Assembly: GCA_964370985.1 (NCBI GenBank) | Contig: CAYJLE010000049.1 | Coordinates: 1 to 16,574 of the forward strand | Source: JAHDVS01 sp964370985 | Lineage (GTDB): Bacteria; Actinomycetota; Thermoleophilia; Gaiellales; Gaiellaceae | Length of the DNA stretch: 16,574 bases | Direction: 5' to 3' | Shown here: positions 1 through 6,802 of the stretch, piece by piece | Numbering within the stretch: position 1 is the stretch's first letter | Layout: each line of letters opens with the position of its first letter | Translations under genes and position numbers: made by a program | Notes under the pieces: generated by a model | The model's database searches: none | What the model was told of the DNA's origin: nothing | Seen by the model: only the letters and a program-made list of their open reading frames with translations

Positions 1-613
1 TTTCCCGGGAGATCTATCCCGGGCCCCATTGAAGCGAGCTCGGCCGCGAGATCCTCAACCGACAGATGCCCGCTTTCCCGGGAGATCTATCCCGGGCCCC
101 ATTGAAGCCTCCTCAAGGCGCGCCGCCCCGACGTGTACCGCGACACTTTCCCGGGAGATCTATCCCGGGCCCCATTGAAGCGCCGCCGCGGCCGGGCGTG
201 TTGATGTCTGTGGAGGGCTTTCCCGGGAGATCTATCCCGGGCCCCATTGAAGCAGGCCCGGACTGACCAGCCGGAGGAGCCGCGGAAGACTTTCCCGGGA
301 GATCTATCCCGGGCCCCATTGAAGCCGGAACTGCGTCGGGGTGAGCCGCTGCCCCCGGCGGCTTTCCCGGGAGATCTATCCCGGGCCCCATTGAAGCGAC
401 GCGAGCCTCGCCGCGCTCCTCGCGAACCTCGCCTTTCCCGGGAGATCTATCCCGGGCCCCATTGAAGCCGGCCGCCCGCAGGGGCCGTCCAGTGACCGCC
501 GTAGCTTTCCCGGGAGATCTATCCCGGGCCCCATTGAAGCAGGAGGGCTGGGGTGGCGCGTCGGAGGGCGTCGCCGGCTTTCCCGGGAGATCTATCCCGG
601 GCCCCATTGAAGG
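1..613 (+). CRISPR. CRISPR array, distal end: 9 repeats, 8 spacers
   Basis: Nine copies of a 36-nt repeat start at 1 (35 nt, first base lost at the window edge), 73, 146, 218, 290, 362, 433, 505 and 578. Eight are identical over the visible bases; the last differs only in its final base (GAAGG instead of GAAGC at 613). Spacers are 37, 37, 36, 36, 36, 35, 36 and 37 nt and all differ. The repeat begins CTTTCCCGGGA, has a 7-bp inverted repeat (CCCGGGA / TCCCGGG) around a 6-nt loop GATCTA, then CCCC and ATTGAAGC. The last 8 nt resemble the ATTGAAAC 5' handle of type I/III crRNAs, so I infer transcription left to right, with leader and older repeats beyond the left edge. The degenerate last repeat agrees with a leader-distal right end. 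No cas gene is visible, so the subtype cannot be assigned. Confidence 0.97.
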
Positions 614-847
614 TGCACGCTCGTCTCGTCGTCCTACTCGATGTCGACGATCGTCACGCCGGCCACGCCCCGGCGAAGCTTCCAGGAGCCCGTCCGCGCG
701 GGAGCGGCCTGCCGGGACACGGACGCAAGGTGCCCGGGGCGCAGTCCGAGGGCTCGCTCCTCGGCTGCTCGCCGGCCCAGCGGACGGCAACAGCCGGCCG
801 ACCGGGGCTAGCGAATGCCCGTCAGAGCCGCTCGAGCAGCTCCGGCT
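614..847. other. CRISPR trailer / non-coding stretch
   Basis: These 234 bp lie between the last CRISPR repeat and the stop of the SRPBCC gene. I see no convincing gene, tRNA or further repeat. An open minus-strand frame ends with a TAG at 634-636 (last residues GVAGVTIVDIE) and is closed upstream by a TAG near 812. It looks more protein-like than its neighbours but has no ATG, no ribosome binding site and no family I recognise. It may be the decayed 3' end of a gene. Confidence 0.5.
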
Positions 848-1279
848 CTACACGCCGCGGGCGTCGAGCGCCCGCTGGAGCCACTCCTGCCACTTCGCCT
901 GCTCGCGCCGCACGCTCGCGCCGACAAGCGGCGTGAACACGCGCCACAGCCCTTTCAGCTCGACGCCGCCGCGCGCCGACACGGTCGTGCCCTCGCCGGC
1001 CGGTGCGAACGAGAAGATGCCGTGGGCGGGGCCGCTGCGCGAGCGGTACGCGACGGCGAGGCGGCGCGGCCGCTCGTACTCGACGATCTCGACGTCCATC
1101 CTGCCGACCTTGCGGTAGCGCGCCGCGAACCGCGTCCCCGGCCCGATCGGCCCGTCCGAGATCAACTCGACCGAGATCGCATCGGGGTGCCAGCGCGTCT
1201 CGTTCCGCGAGTCCGCGAGGTAGTCGAAGACCTCTTCGACGGGCTGACGCAGGGTGATCTCGCTCGCGAAGTCGGGCAC
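848..1279 (-). CDS. SRPBCC (polyketide cyclase/START-like) family protein
   Basis: A 143-residue protein of the size and pattern of Polyketide_cyc2 / SRPBCC ligand-binding proteins. The N-terminal strand (ASEITLRQPVEEVFDYLAD) has the usual 'VEEVFDYLAD' helix start. It is followed by ETRWHPDA, alternating beta strands (GTRFAARYRKVG, DVEIVEYERPRRLAV), a GTTVSARGGVELKG strand and a long C-terminal helix around residues 115-140 that closes the hydrophobic cavity. Such proteins bind small hydrophobic ligands; no catalytic role can be read from sequence. The start is GTG. The gene lies 44 bp downstream of fgd on the same strand and could be read from the cofC-fgd unit, although a TAGAGT box sits 9 nt before the start and might be its own -10. 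A link to F420 chemistry is only positional. Confidence 0.88.
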   Translation of the reverse strand: MPDFASEITLRQPVEEVFDYLADSRNETRWHPDAISVELISDGPIGPGTRFAARYRKVGRMDVEIVEYERPRRLAVAYRSRSGPAHGIFSFAPAGEGTTVSARGGVELKGLWRVFTPLVGASVRREQAKWQEWLQRALDARGV

Positions 1280-1323
1280 GGCCCCGCGACTCTACACCGG
1301 CCGCCGACCGCCCGACAAGCAGC

Positions 1324-2337
1324 TCACCCGCCCGCCGCCCCGTGGCGCTCGCGCAGGAGCGGGACGACGTCGGCGCAGAACAGGCGCAGGAACCGCTCCT
1401 GGTCGGCGCCGGGGGCGTGGAAGACGAGCGTCGTGAAGCCGAGCGCGACGTACTCGCCGATCCGCTCGGCCGTCTCCTGCGGGTCGGCGGAGACGATGAA
1501 CCGGTCGGCGGCGCGCCCGGCGTTCGCGTCCGCGAGGCGCTCGAGCTCGACCGGGTCGTCGATCCCCGACTTCTCCTCGGGCGAGAGCGAGAGCGCGGCC
1601 CACCAGCGGCACGCCTCGCGGGCGGCGTCGAGGTCGTGGTCGTAGGAGACCTTGATCTCGATCATCCGCTCGATCCCGGCCGGGTCGCGGCCCTCCCCGC
1701 GAGCCCCCTCCTCGACGGCCGCGAGTAGCTTCCCGTACAGGGCCCGCTCCTTGCCGCTCGTGCAGATGAGCCCGTCGGCGAGACGCCCGGCGAGGCGGGC
1801 GGTCTGAGCACCCGCCGCGCCCACGTAGATCGGCACGGGATGCGCGGGCCGCTCGTACACGGTCGCCCGCTCGGTGCGGTAATAGCGGCCCCGGTAGCTG
1901 ACCCGCTCCTCCGCCCAGAGCAGCCGCTTCAGCTCGATCGCCTCGACCAGCCGGTCGAAGCGCTCCCGGAACGCCGGCCACTCGAGCCCGGTCGCGGGCT
2001 TCTCGTTCATCGCCTCGCCCGTGCCGAGCCCGAGGAAGACGCGCCCGGGCGCGAGCGCTGCGAGCGTCCCGAACGCTTGCGCGACGACCGCCGGATGGTA
2101 GCGAAGCGTCGGCGTCAGCACGCTCGTCCCGAGCCAGACCCGCTCGGTGCTGGCGGAGAGCGCCCCCAGCCACACGAGCGAATGGGGCGCGCGCCCCGTC
2201 GAGTGGCGCCACGGCTGGAAGTGATCGGAGACGGCGACGAGATCGAGCCCGAGCTCCTCCGCGAGCCTCCCGAATCCGAGCAGCTCGCGGGGGCCGAACT
2301 GCTCGGCCGAGGCCTTGTATCCAAGGCGCAGGCTCAT
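1324..2337 (-). CDS. fgd: F420-dependent glucose-6-phosphate dehydrogenase (LLM family)
   Basis: A 337-residue luciferase-like (TIM barrel) protein that follows mycobacterial Fgd1 closely from the start (LGYKASAEQF) to the end (FHAPGADQERFL). Fgd oxidises glucose-6-phosphate to 6-phosphogluconolactone and reduces F420 to F420H2, the cell's hydride source for F420 enzymes. The known Fgd1 active-site residues Asp39, His40, Trp44 and Glu109 have counterparts here at D38, H39, W43 (VSDHFQPWRH) and E108 (GTGEAMNE). The phosphate-binding positions also look kept: T and K in ICTSGK, K in SPEEKSGIDD, R in AADRFIV. That favours true G6P use over another LLM reaction. The ATG overlaps the cofC stop by 4 nt (ATGA at 2334-2337), so translation is probably coupled to cofC. 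Fgd activity here is inferred from residue conservation; a related sugar-phosphate dehydrogenase remains possible. Confidence 0.93.
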   Translation of the reverse strand: MSLRLGYKASAEQFGPRELLGFGRLAEELGLDLVAVSDHFQPWRHSTGRAPHSLVWLGALSASTERVWLGTSVLTPTLRYHPAVVAQAFGTLAALAPGRVFLGLGTGEAMNEKPATGLEWPAFRERFDRLVEAIELKRLLWAEERVSYRGRYYRTERATVYERPAHPVPIYVGAAGAQTARLAGRLADGLICTSGKERALYGKLLAAVEEGARGEGRDPAGIERMIEIKVSYDHDLDAAREACRWWAALSLSPEEKSGIDDPVELERLADANAGRAADRFIVSADPQETAERIGEYVALGFTTLVFHAPGADQERFLRLFCADVVPLLRERHGAAGG

Positions 2338-2984
2338 GCTGGCGTCCGCTCCAGCACGTTTACGAGCAACAGAGCCGCGGCGGATGCCGGCGCCGTCCGG
2401 ACCACCCTCTCCGCGTCCGCGCGCGAGTCGAGGTCGAGCGCCAGCCCGGGCAGGTCGACGATCACCGAGCCGACACCCGCATCGGCCGCGAGCTCCGCGT
2501 GCAGCGCGGCGCTGCCCGGGCTGCCGAAGCACGTCTGTGCCACGCCGGGCGGGCGCATCGCGACCGCGTTCGTGCCGCCGTCGAGCGCGCGGGCGATCGC
2601 GACCCCCCGCTCCGGCACCGCCTCGAGCAGCGCCGAGACCTCCGCCGCCCGAAGCAGGGGCAGGTCCCCCGACACGACCGCGGCGCACGGCGAAGAGACC
2701 GCCTCGCGCATCGCGGCGGCGAGCGCATCGTTCCATGCAAGCCCCCGGTCGTCCCACCAGGCGACGCCGTGACTGGCGGCCAGCGCCGGCGCCGCCGGCT
2801 CCGACGAGACGAGCGTGACCGCCGCCACCCCCCGCGCCTCCCGCACCGCGGCGAGCACGCCGGCCAGCATCGTCTCCATCAGCGCGACGCGCTCGGACGC
2901 GGTCAAGAGCCCGGCCAGACGGCTCTTCGCGCCGCCCAGGCGCTTGAGCGGAACGAGCACGTGCGTCGCGCCGACAGCCTCCAC
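2334..2984 (-). CDS. cofC: Phosphoenolpyruvate/2-phospho-L-lactate guanylyltransferase, F420 biosynthesis
   Basis: A nucleotidyltransferase of about 216 residues matching the CofC/FbiD family. The N-terminal nucleotide loop is VPLKRLGGAKSRLA (residues 11-24), the metal-binding centre is VVSGDLPLL (about 103-111), and further on come DGGTNAV and FGSPGSAALH. The enzyme joins GTP to 2-phospho-L-lactate or, in characterised actinobacteria, phosphoenolpyruvate, making the unstable donor that CofD transfers to Fo. The sequence does not tell which substrate is used. I chose the GTG at 2982-2984 because the protein then starts at family-typical length; the reading frame stays open further upstream, antisense to cofD, but without an ATG near the domain. 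No good ribosome binding site precedes this GTG, so the start is uncertain (an in-frame GTG at 2958-2960 is the alternative). It overlaps fgd downstream and is divergent from cofD. Confidence 0.9.
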   Translation of the reverse strand: MEAVGATHVLVPLKRLGGAKSRLAGLLTASERVALMETMLAGVLAAVREARGVAAVTLVSSEPAAPALAASHGVAWWDDRGLAWNDALAAAMREAVSSPCAAVVSGDLPLLRAAEVSALLEAVPERGVAIARALDGGTNAVAMRPPGVAQTCFGSPGSAALHAELAADAGVGSVIVDLPGLALDLDSRADAERVVRTAPASAAALLLVNVLERTPA

Positions 2985-2999
2985 AGGGAGAATTGCATC

Positions 3000-3929
3000 A
3001 TGCGCGCGACGGTGCTCGCCGGAGGAGTCGGTGCGGCCCGCTTCCTGGACGGCCTCGTCCGGGTGCTGCCGCCCGAGCAGGTGACCGTGGTCGGCAACGT
3101 CGCCGACGATCTCGACCTGCTCGGCCTGCACGTCTCGCCCGACCTCGACACCGTCCTCTACACGCTCGCCGGGGTCGTCGAGCCCGAGCGCGGCTGGGGT
3201 CGCGCGGGCGACACCGCGAACGCGCTCGAGGTCGTCTCGCTGCTTGGCGGGCCCGACTGGTTCTTCCTCTCCGACCGCGACCTCGGCCTGCACCTTGCCC
3301 GCGCCGAGCGCCTGCGTGCCGGCGAGCCGCTCTCGAGCGTGACCGCGAGCTTCTGCGCCGCCTTCGGCGTACGGGCGCACCTCTTCCCGGCCACCGACGA
3401 CCGCCTGCGCACGATCGTCTCGACCCCGGCCGGCGAGCTCGACTTCCAGACCTACTTCGTCCGCCGCCGCCACCGGGACGAGGTGCTGGCCGTGCGCTAC
3501 GAGGGCGCCGGCACCGCCCGGCCGGCACCGGGCGTCCTGGCGGCGTGCGCGACGGCCGACATCCTGATCGTCGCGCCCAGCAACCCGTTCCTGTCCGTCG
3601 ACCCGATCCTCGCCGTCTCCGGCGTGCGCGAGGCGATCGGAGCCCGCTCCGGGCCAACGGTCGCCGTCACCCCGATCGTCGGGGGCCGCGCCGTCAAGGG
3701 CCCCGCCGATCGGCTGCTGCGCTCGCTCGCCGGCGAGTCGAGCCCCCGCGCCGTCGCCGCCCACTACGACGGCCTGATCACGCACATGCTGATCGACGAG
3801 GCCGACCGCGAGCTCCTGCCCGCGGTGCGCGCGCTCGGCCTTCGGGCCGCCGCCGCGCCCACGCTGATGCCGGACGCGGCGGCCCGCACCCGGGTGGCGC
3901 AGGCCGCGCTCGAGCTGGCCGGCTCATAG
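3000..3929 (+). CDS. cofD: 2-phospho-L-lactate transferase / FbiA, F420 biosynthesis
   Basis: A 309-residue CofD/FbiA protein of normal length. It opens with the Rossmann-like VLAGGVGAARF (residues 5-15), then VGNVADDLDLLGLHVSPDLDT (31-51), the acidic segment family members use for metal and substrate binding, then GWGRAGDT, FFLSDRDLGLHLAR, IVAPSNPFLSVDPIL and GRAVKGPADRLL. It transfers the phospho-acid moiety from the CofC product to the deazaflavin Fo, giving F420-0 or dehydro-F420-0. The ATG at 3000 is preceded by AGGGAG with 9 nt spacing. It diverges from cofC with 15 bp between start codons and converges on the URO-D-like gene with 2 bp between stop codons. The remaining F420 steps (Fo synthase; glutamyl ligase, FbiB/CofE) are not in this window. 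Confidence 0.95.
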   Translation: MRATVLAGGVGAARFLDGLVRVLPPEQVTVVGNVADDLDLLGLHVSPDLDTVLYTLAGVVEPERGWGRAGDTANALEVVSLLGGPDWFFLSDRDLGLHLARAERLRAGEPLSSVTASFCAAFGVRAHLFPATDDRLRTIVSTPAGELDFQTYFVRRRHRDEVLAVRYEGAGTARPAPGVLAACATADILIVAPSNPFLSVDPILAVSGVREAIGARSGPTVAVTPIVGGRAVKGPADRLLRSLAGESSPRAVAAHYDGLITHMLIDEADRELLPAVRALGLRAAAAPTLMPDAAARTRVAQAALELAGS

Positions 3930-3931
3930 CC

Positions 3932-5050
3932 TCAGCCTGCCACCGCTTCGACGAGCGCCTCGACGTTCTCGGGCTTCGCGTCGATCGGGATGTCGCAGCC
4001 GGCGCAGACGAGCAGGCCGGTCGGGCCGCAGTCGCGCACGAGCTCGCGCACGTAGCGGCCAACGCCGTCCGGGTCACCGAGGGCGAGCAGGGACGCGGGC
4101 ACGTCGCCCATCAGCGCCATCCGATCCCCGAGCAGCTCCTTCGCGAGCCGGATGTCGGTCATCCCGTCGAGGTTGAGGATGCAGGAGCGGGCGGGCAGCT
4201 CCCGCAGCCGCGCCAGGTCGCGTGTCCAGTCCTGGTCGAAATGCAGCACGCAGCGCACGCCCGCCGCGGCCAGCTCGGACACCAGCCGCACGAAGTACGG
4301 CCACACGAGCTCGTCCCAGAGCTTCGGGGACAGAAACCCGCTCGCCGAGCGCCAGCCCCCCACCCAGACCGACGGTAGGCCTGACAGCCGCGCGTCCTCG
4401 AGACCCGCCTCGACGAGCGTCGGCAGCATCGCGTCCAGCGCCGCCTTGACCCGCTCGGGCCGCCGGCGCAAGTCGAGGAAGAACTCCCGCAACGAGCGGG
4501 CCCCGCACAGGCACTCGAACGGGATCGTCGTGCCGCCAGACGAGACCGGCACGAAGCCCCGATCGCGGAACCGCTCCACCGTCGCCGCCTGGCGCTCCCG
4601 CTGCCACGCCCGCTGCGCCGCCAGCTCCCCCGGGTCGAGGACCCGCGCGAGCAGGCGCTCCCGCACGGCCGGCCAGCCCTCCGCGACGACCGCGTCGTAC
4701 TCCTCCACGGCCATCACCTCCTGCTCGCGCACCTGCCAGACCGTCCCCTCCGGCAGCTCCCGGCCGGGCAGCTCGACCCGCGACAGCCACAGCTCCGCGA
4801 GCGACACGCCGATCAGCCCCGACGGCACCGCGTTGATCCCGTCCAGCCCGCCGAGGCGCTCCATCGCCTCGAGCGTCGCCTCGACGCGGGCCTCCGGGTC
4901 GGCACAGAACTCCGCCAGCGAGCGGCCCACGAACCGGGGCGCGAACGCCGTCCCCATGAAGATCACGGGCGGGCGGTCGACCCGCTCGAGCGCGACCGCC
5001 CGCTCCACCCGCTCGAGGCGCTCACGGTAGAGCGCCCGCGGGTCGCTCAT
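3932..5050 (-). CDS. URO-D/MtaA-type superfamily protein, possible corrinoid methyltransferase partner
   Basis: A 372-residue protein of the uroporphyrinogen decarboxylase superfamily. This fold is shared by HemE and by zinc methyltransferases of the MtaA/CmuA type that move methyl groups between a corrinoid protein and an acceptor. The C-terminal half is characteristic of the non-HemE group: VLHFDQDWTRDL (H270, D272), ILNLDGMTDIRLAKELLGD (about 291-309), MGDVPASLLALG (314-325) and CAGCDIPIDAKPENV (C349, C352). MtaA binds Zn by H-x-C and a later C. Here the first pair is H-x-D, so metal binding may differ; C352 could be the remaining thiol ligand. The HemE arginine motif near the N-terminus is not evident, so haem synthesis is unlikely. 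The gene starts at an ATG 9 nt after the hyuB stop and may be the last gene of the hyu unit. Substrate unknown. Confidence 0.85.
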   Translation of the reverse strand: MSDPRALYRERLERVERAVALERVDRPPVIFMGTAFAPRFVGRSLAEFCADPEARVEATLEAMERLGGLDGINAVPSGLIGVSLAELWLSRVELPGRELPEGTVWQVREQEVMAVEEYDAVVAEGWPAVRERLLARVLDPGELAAQRAWQRERQAATVERFRDRGFVPVSSGGTTIPFECLCGARSLREFFLDLRRRPERVKAALDAMLPTLVEAGLEDARLSGLPSVWVGGWRSASGFLSPKLWDELVWPYFVRLVSELAAAGVRCVLHFDQDWTRDLARLRELPARSCILNLDGMTDIRLAKELLGDRMALMGDVPASLLALGDPDGVGRYVRELVRDCGPTGLLVCAGCDIPIDAKPENVEALVEAVAG

Positions 5051-5062
5051 GCACGTACCCTA
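5051..5062 (-). promoter_or_regulatory. Possible -10 box (TAGGGT) or RBS before the URO-D-like gene
   Basis: On the minus strand TAGGGT (5057-5062) is followed by 6 nt and then the ATG at 5050. This fits the TAnnnT-N6-8-start arrangement of leaderless actinobacterial genes, and the box includes the hyuB stop codon TAG. The AGGG in it could instead be a weak ribosome binding site for translation from the hyu transcript. Sequence alone cannot decide. Confidence 0.35.
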
Positions 5063-6802
5063 CTCAGCTCGCCCGCGCGCCGTCTCGTCCGCAGCGACCG
5101 CGAGGCTGCCCCGCTCGCCCGGCGCGAGCACCACCCCGTACGCCTCGCGCGCCTCGTCGACGGTCAGGAGCTCGTCCCGCACGTCCGCGAGGACTCGCTC
5201 GGGGTCCCGGCCCCGGGGCGGGCCCCAGCCGCCGCCGCCGCCGCTCCGGACGCTGACGAGGTCGCCGGCGGCGAGAGGCCCGTAGAACGACGTCCGCTCC
5301 TCGACCCGGGTCTCCCCCGCGCCGCCGGGGTTGATCACGATCGTGCTGGAGGCGCCGTCCGTGCCGCCGCCGACGCCGCGGGCGAGCGGATCGCCGAGGT
5401 TCTCGATCGCCGTCTGCATGTACGTGCCGCCCTCGAGCACCCGGTAGTCCCGGCGGGCGCCGAGCCCGCCGCGGAACGTGCCGTGGCCCCCGGCCTCGGG
5501 CAGGAAACCGAAACGCTCGACGCGGATCGGGTAGCGGGTCTCGACCACCTCGACGGGTGTGTTCGGGACGTCGCCGTTGCCGAGGAACATCATCGTCGGC
5601 CCGTCCTCGTAGGGCCGGCCGCCGCTGCCCCCGTCCATCGGGTCGATGAGGATGAACGGCGTGCCGTCGCGCGGATCGACGCGGTAGAGGTAGACGCCGA
5701 AGAGCTGGAAGCCACCCGCCGGGCAGCGCTCCGGCACGGCCTGCGCGAGCGCCCTGATCGTCAGCTCGTTGAGGGCCACCGCGGCGTAGCCGTAGGAGTC
5801 GACCGGCGCGGGCCGCTCGGGGCTGACGACGAGACCCGGCGGGATCTCGAAGCCGAGAGCGAGGAAGTCGCCCTCGTTGGCCGGGTCGACGGGCAGGAGG
5901 TGCCCCTTCAGCGCCGCGCGGACGGCGCTCCTCGCGCCCAGCGCGGGGATGTTCACCGGGCCCGTCACGGTCGGGCTCGTCCCCGCGAACGAGACCTCGA
6001 TCCGGTCCCCGGCCACCTCGAGCTCGACGGCGAGCGTGTACGGGACGCCCTTGCGCACGCCGTCGTGATCCATCGCGACCGAGGCACGGTAGACGCCGTC
6101 CGGGATCTCGGCGATCCGCCGGCGCACCGCCTCGTCTGTCCGCGCGATCGCGACCTCCATCGCCGCGCGGACCGCATCGGTGCCGTGCTTCGCGCAGAGC
6201 GCGCGGATCCGCTCCCCGCCCTGGCGGCAGGCGGCGATCTGCGCCTCGAGGTCGCCGCGCACGGTCGCCGTGAAGCGAACGTTGCGCAGGATGAAGTTCC
6301 AGAGGTCGTCGTCCGGCGCGCCGCCGGCGACGAGCTTCTCGTGGGTGAAGCAGAGCCCCTCCTGGTAGACGTCCGTCGAGTCGGGGCACCAGCCACCCGG
6401 CGTCTTGCCGCCGATGTCCGCCCAGTGGGCAGTGGCGACGGTGAAAGCCACGAGCTGGTCGCCCACGAAGACGGGCATGTAGACCGTCGTGTCGGAGATA
6501 TGGGTGCCGGTCAGGTAGGGGTCGTTGGCGATCAGGACATCCCCGTCCGCGAAGCCGCCGGGGCCGCGCTGGGCGAGACCGCCCTTCACCGTGTCCGACA
6601 GGACGCCGACGAAGAGAGCTACCCCGGGCGCTTCCGCCCACAGGCGCCCCTCCGCGGAGACGATCCCGAGCCCGTAGTCCTGGACGTCGTAGAGAAGCGG
6701 GTTGTAGGCGGTGCGCACGAGGGTGCGCCCCATCTCGTGGGCCGCGGCGACCATGCCGTTGCGCACGATCTCCGCGGTCACCGGGTCGACAGTTGTGCTC
6801 AC
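5060..6802 (-). CDS. hyuB: Hydantoinase B / oxoprolinase B-type subunit
   Basis: A 580-residue member of the HyuB (hydantoinase B/5-oxoprolinase/acetone carboxylase alpha) family, full length. Family landmarks in order: MVAAAHEMGRTLVRTAYNPLL (17-37), DVQDYGLGIVSAEGRL (39-54), ANDPYLTGTHISD (92-104), TAHWADIGGKTPGG (124-137), NEGDFLALGFEIPPG and the C-terminal SGGGGGWGPPRGRDPERV. It pairs with HyuA in ATP-dependent opening of cyclic amides such as N-methylhydantoin or 5-oxoproline, and is thought to carry the ring-opening site. The start is GTG, overlapping the hyuA stop in GTGA (6799-6802), with AAGGAGG 6 nt upstream inside hyuA, so the two proteins are co-translated. Substrate specificity cannot be read from sequence; proximity to sarcosine oxidase genes makes an N-methylated ring compound attractive, but this is inference. 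Confidence 0.93.
   Translation of the reverse strand: MSTTVDPVTAEIVRNGMVAAAHEMGRTLVRTAYNPLLYDVQDYGLGIVSAEGRLWAEAPGVALFVGVLSDTVKGGLAQRGPGGFADGDVLIANDPYLTGTHISDTTVYMPVFVGDQLVAFTVATAHWADIGGKTPGGWCPDSTDVYQEGLCFTHEKLVAGGAPDDDLWNFILRNVRFTATVRGDLEAQIAACRQGGERIRALCAKHGTDAVRAAMEVAIARTDEAVRRRIAEIPDGVYRASVAMDHDGVRKGVPYTLAVELEVAGDRIEVSFAGTSPTVTGPVNIPALGARSAVRAALKGHLLPVDPANEGDFLALGFEIPPGLVVSPERPAPVDSYGYAAVALNELTIRALAQAVPERCPAGGFQLFGVYLYRVDPRDGTPFILIDPMDGGSGGRPYEDGPTMMFLGNGDVPNTPVEVVETRYPIRVERFGFLPEAGGHGTFRGGLGARRDYRVLEGGTYMQTAIENLGDPLARGVGGGTDGASSTIVINPGGAGETRVEERTSFYGPLAAGDLVSVRSGGGGGWGPPRGRDPERVLADVRDELLTVDEAREAYGVVLAPGERGSLAVAADETARGRAE

Noticed and set aside
36..577. Self-targeting by the spacers
   Set aside because: Reading the spacers against the rest of the window by eye gave no match; a proper search of the whole genome was not possible.
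113..790. A 225-codon minus-strand open frame across the CRISPR array
   Set aside because: It repeatedly translates the CRISPR repeat (recurring GIDLPGK units) and has no other protein-like content. It is a by-product of the stop-free repeat.
634..812. Minus-strand open frame ending GVAGVTIVDIE, next to the CRISPR trailer
   Set aside because: It is less skewed than usual shadow frames and might be a decayed gene end, but it has no start, no ribosome binding site and no recognisable family, so I do not call it a gene.
3927..3934. Terminator between convergent cofD and the URO-D-like gene
   Set aside because: Stop codons are separated by 2 bp and I see no hairpin with a T tract around them; termination must occur inside the facing gene or by Rho.
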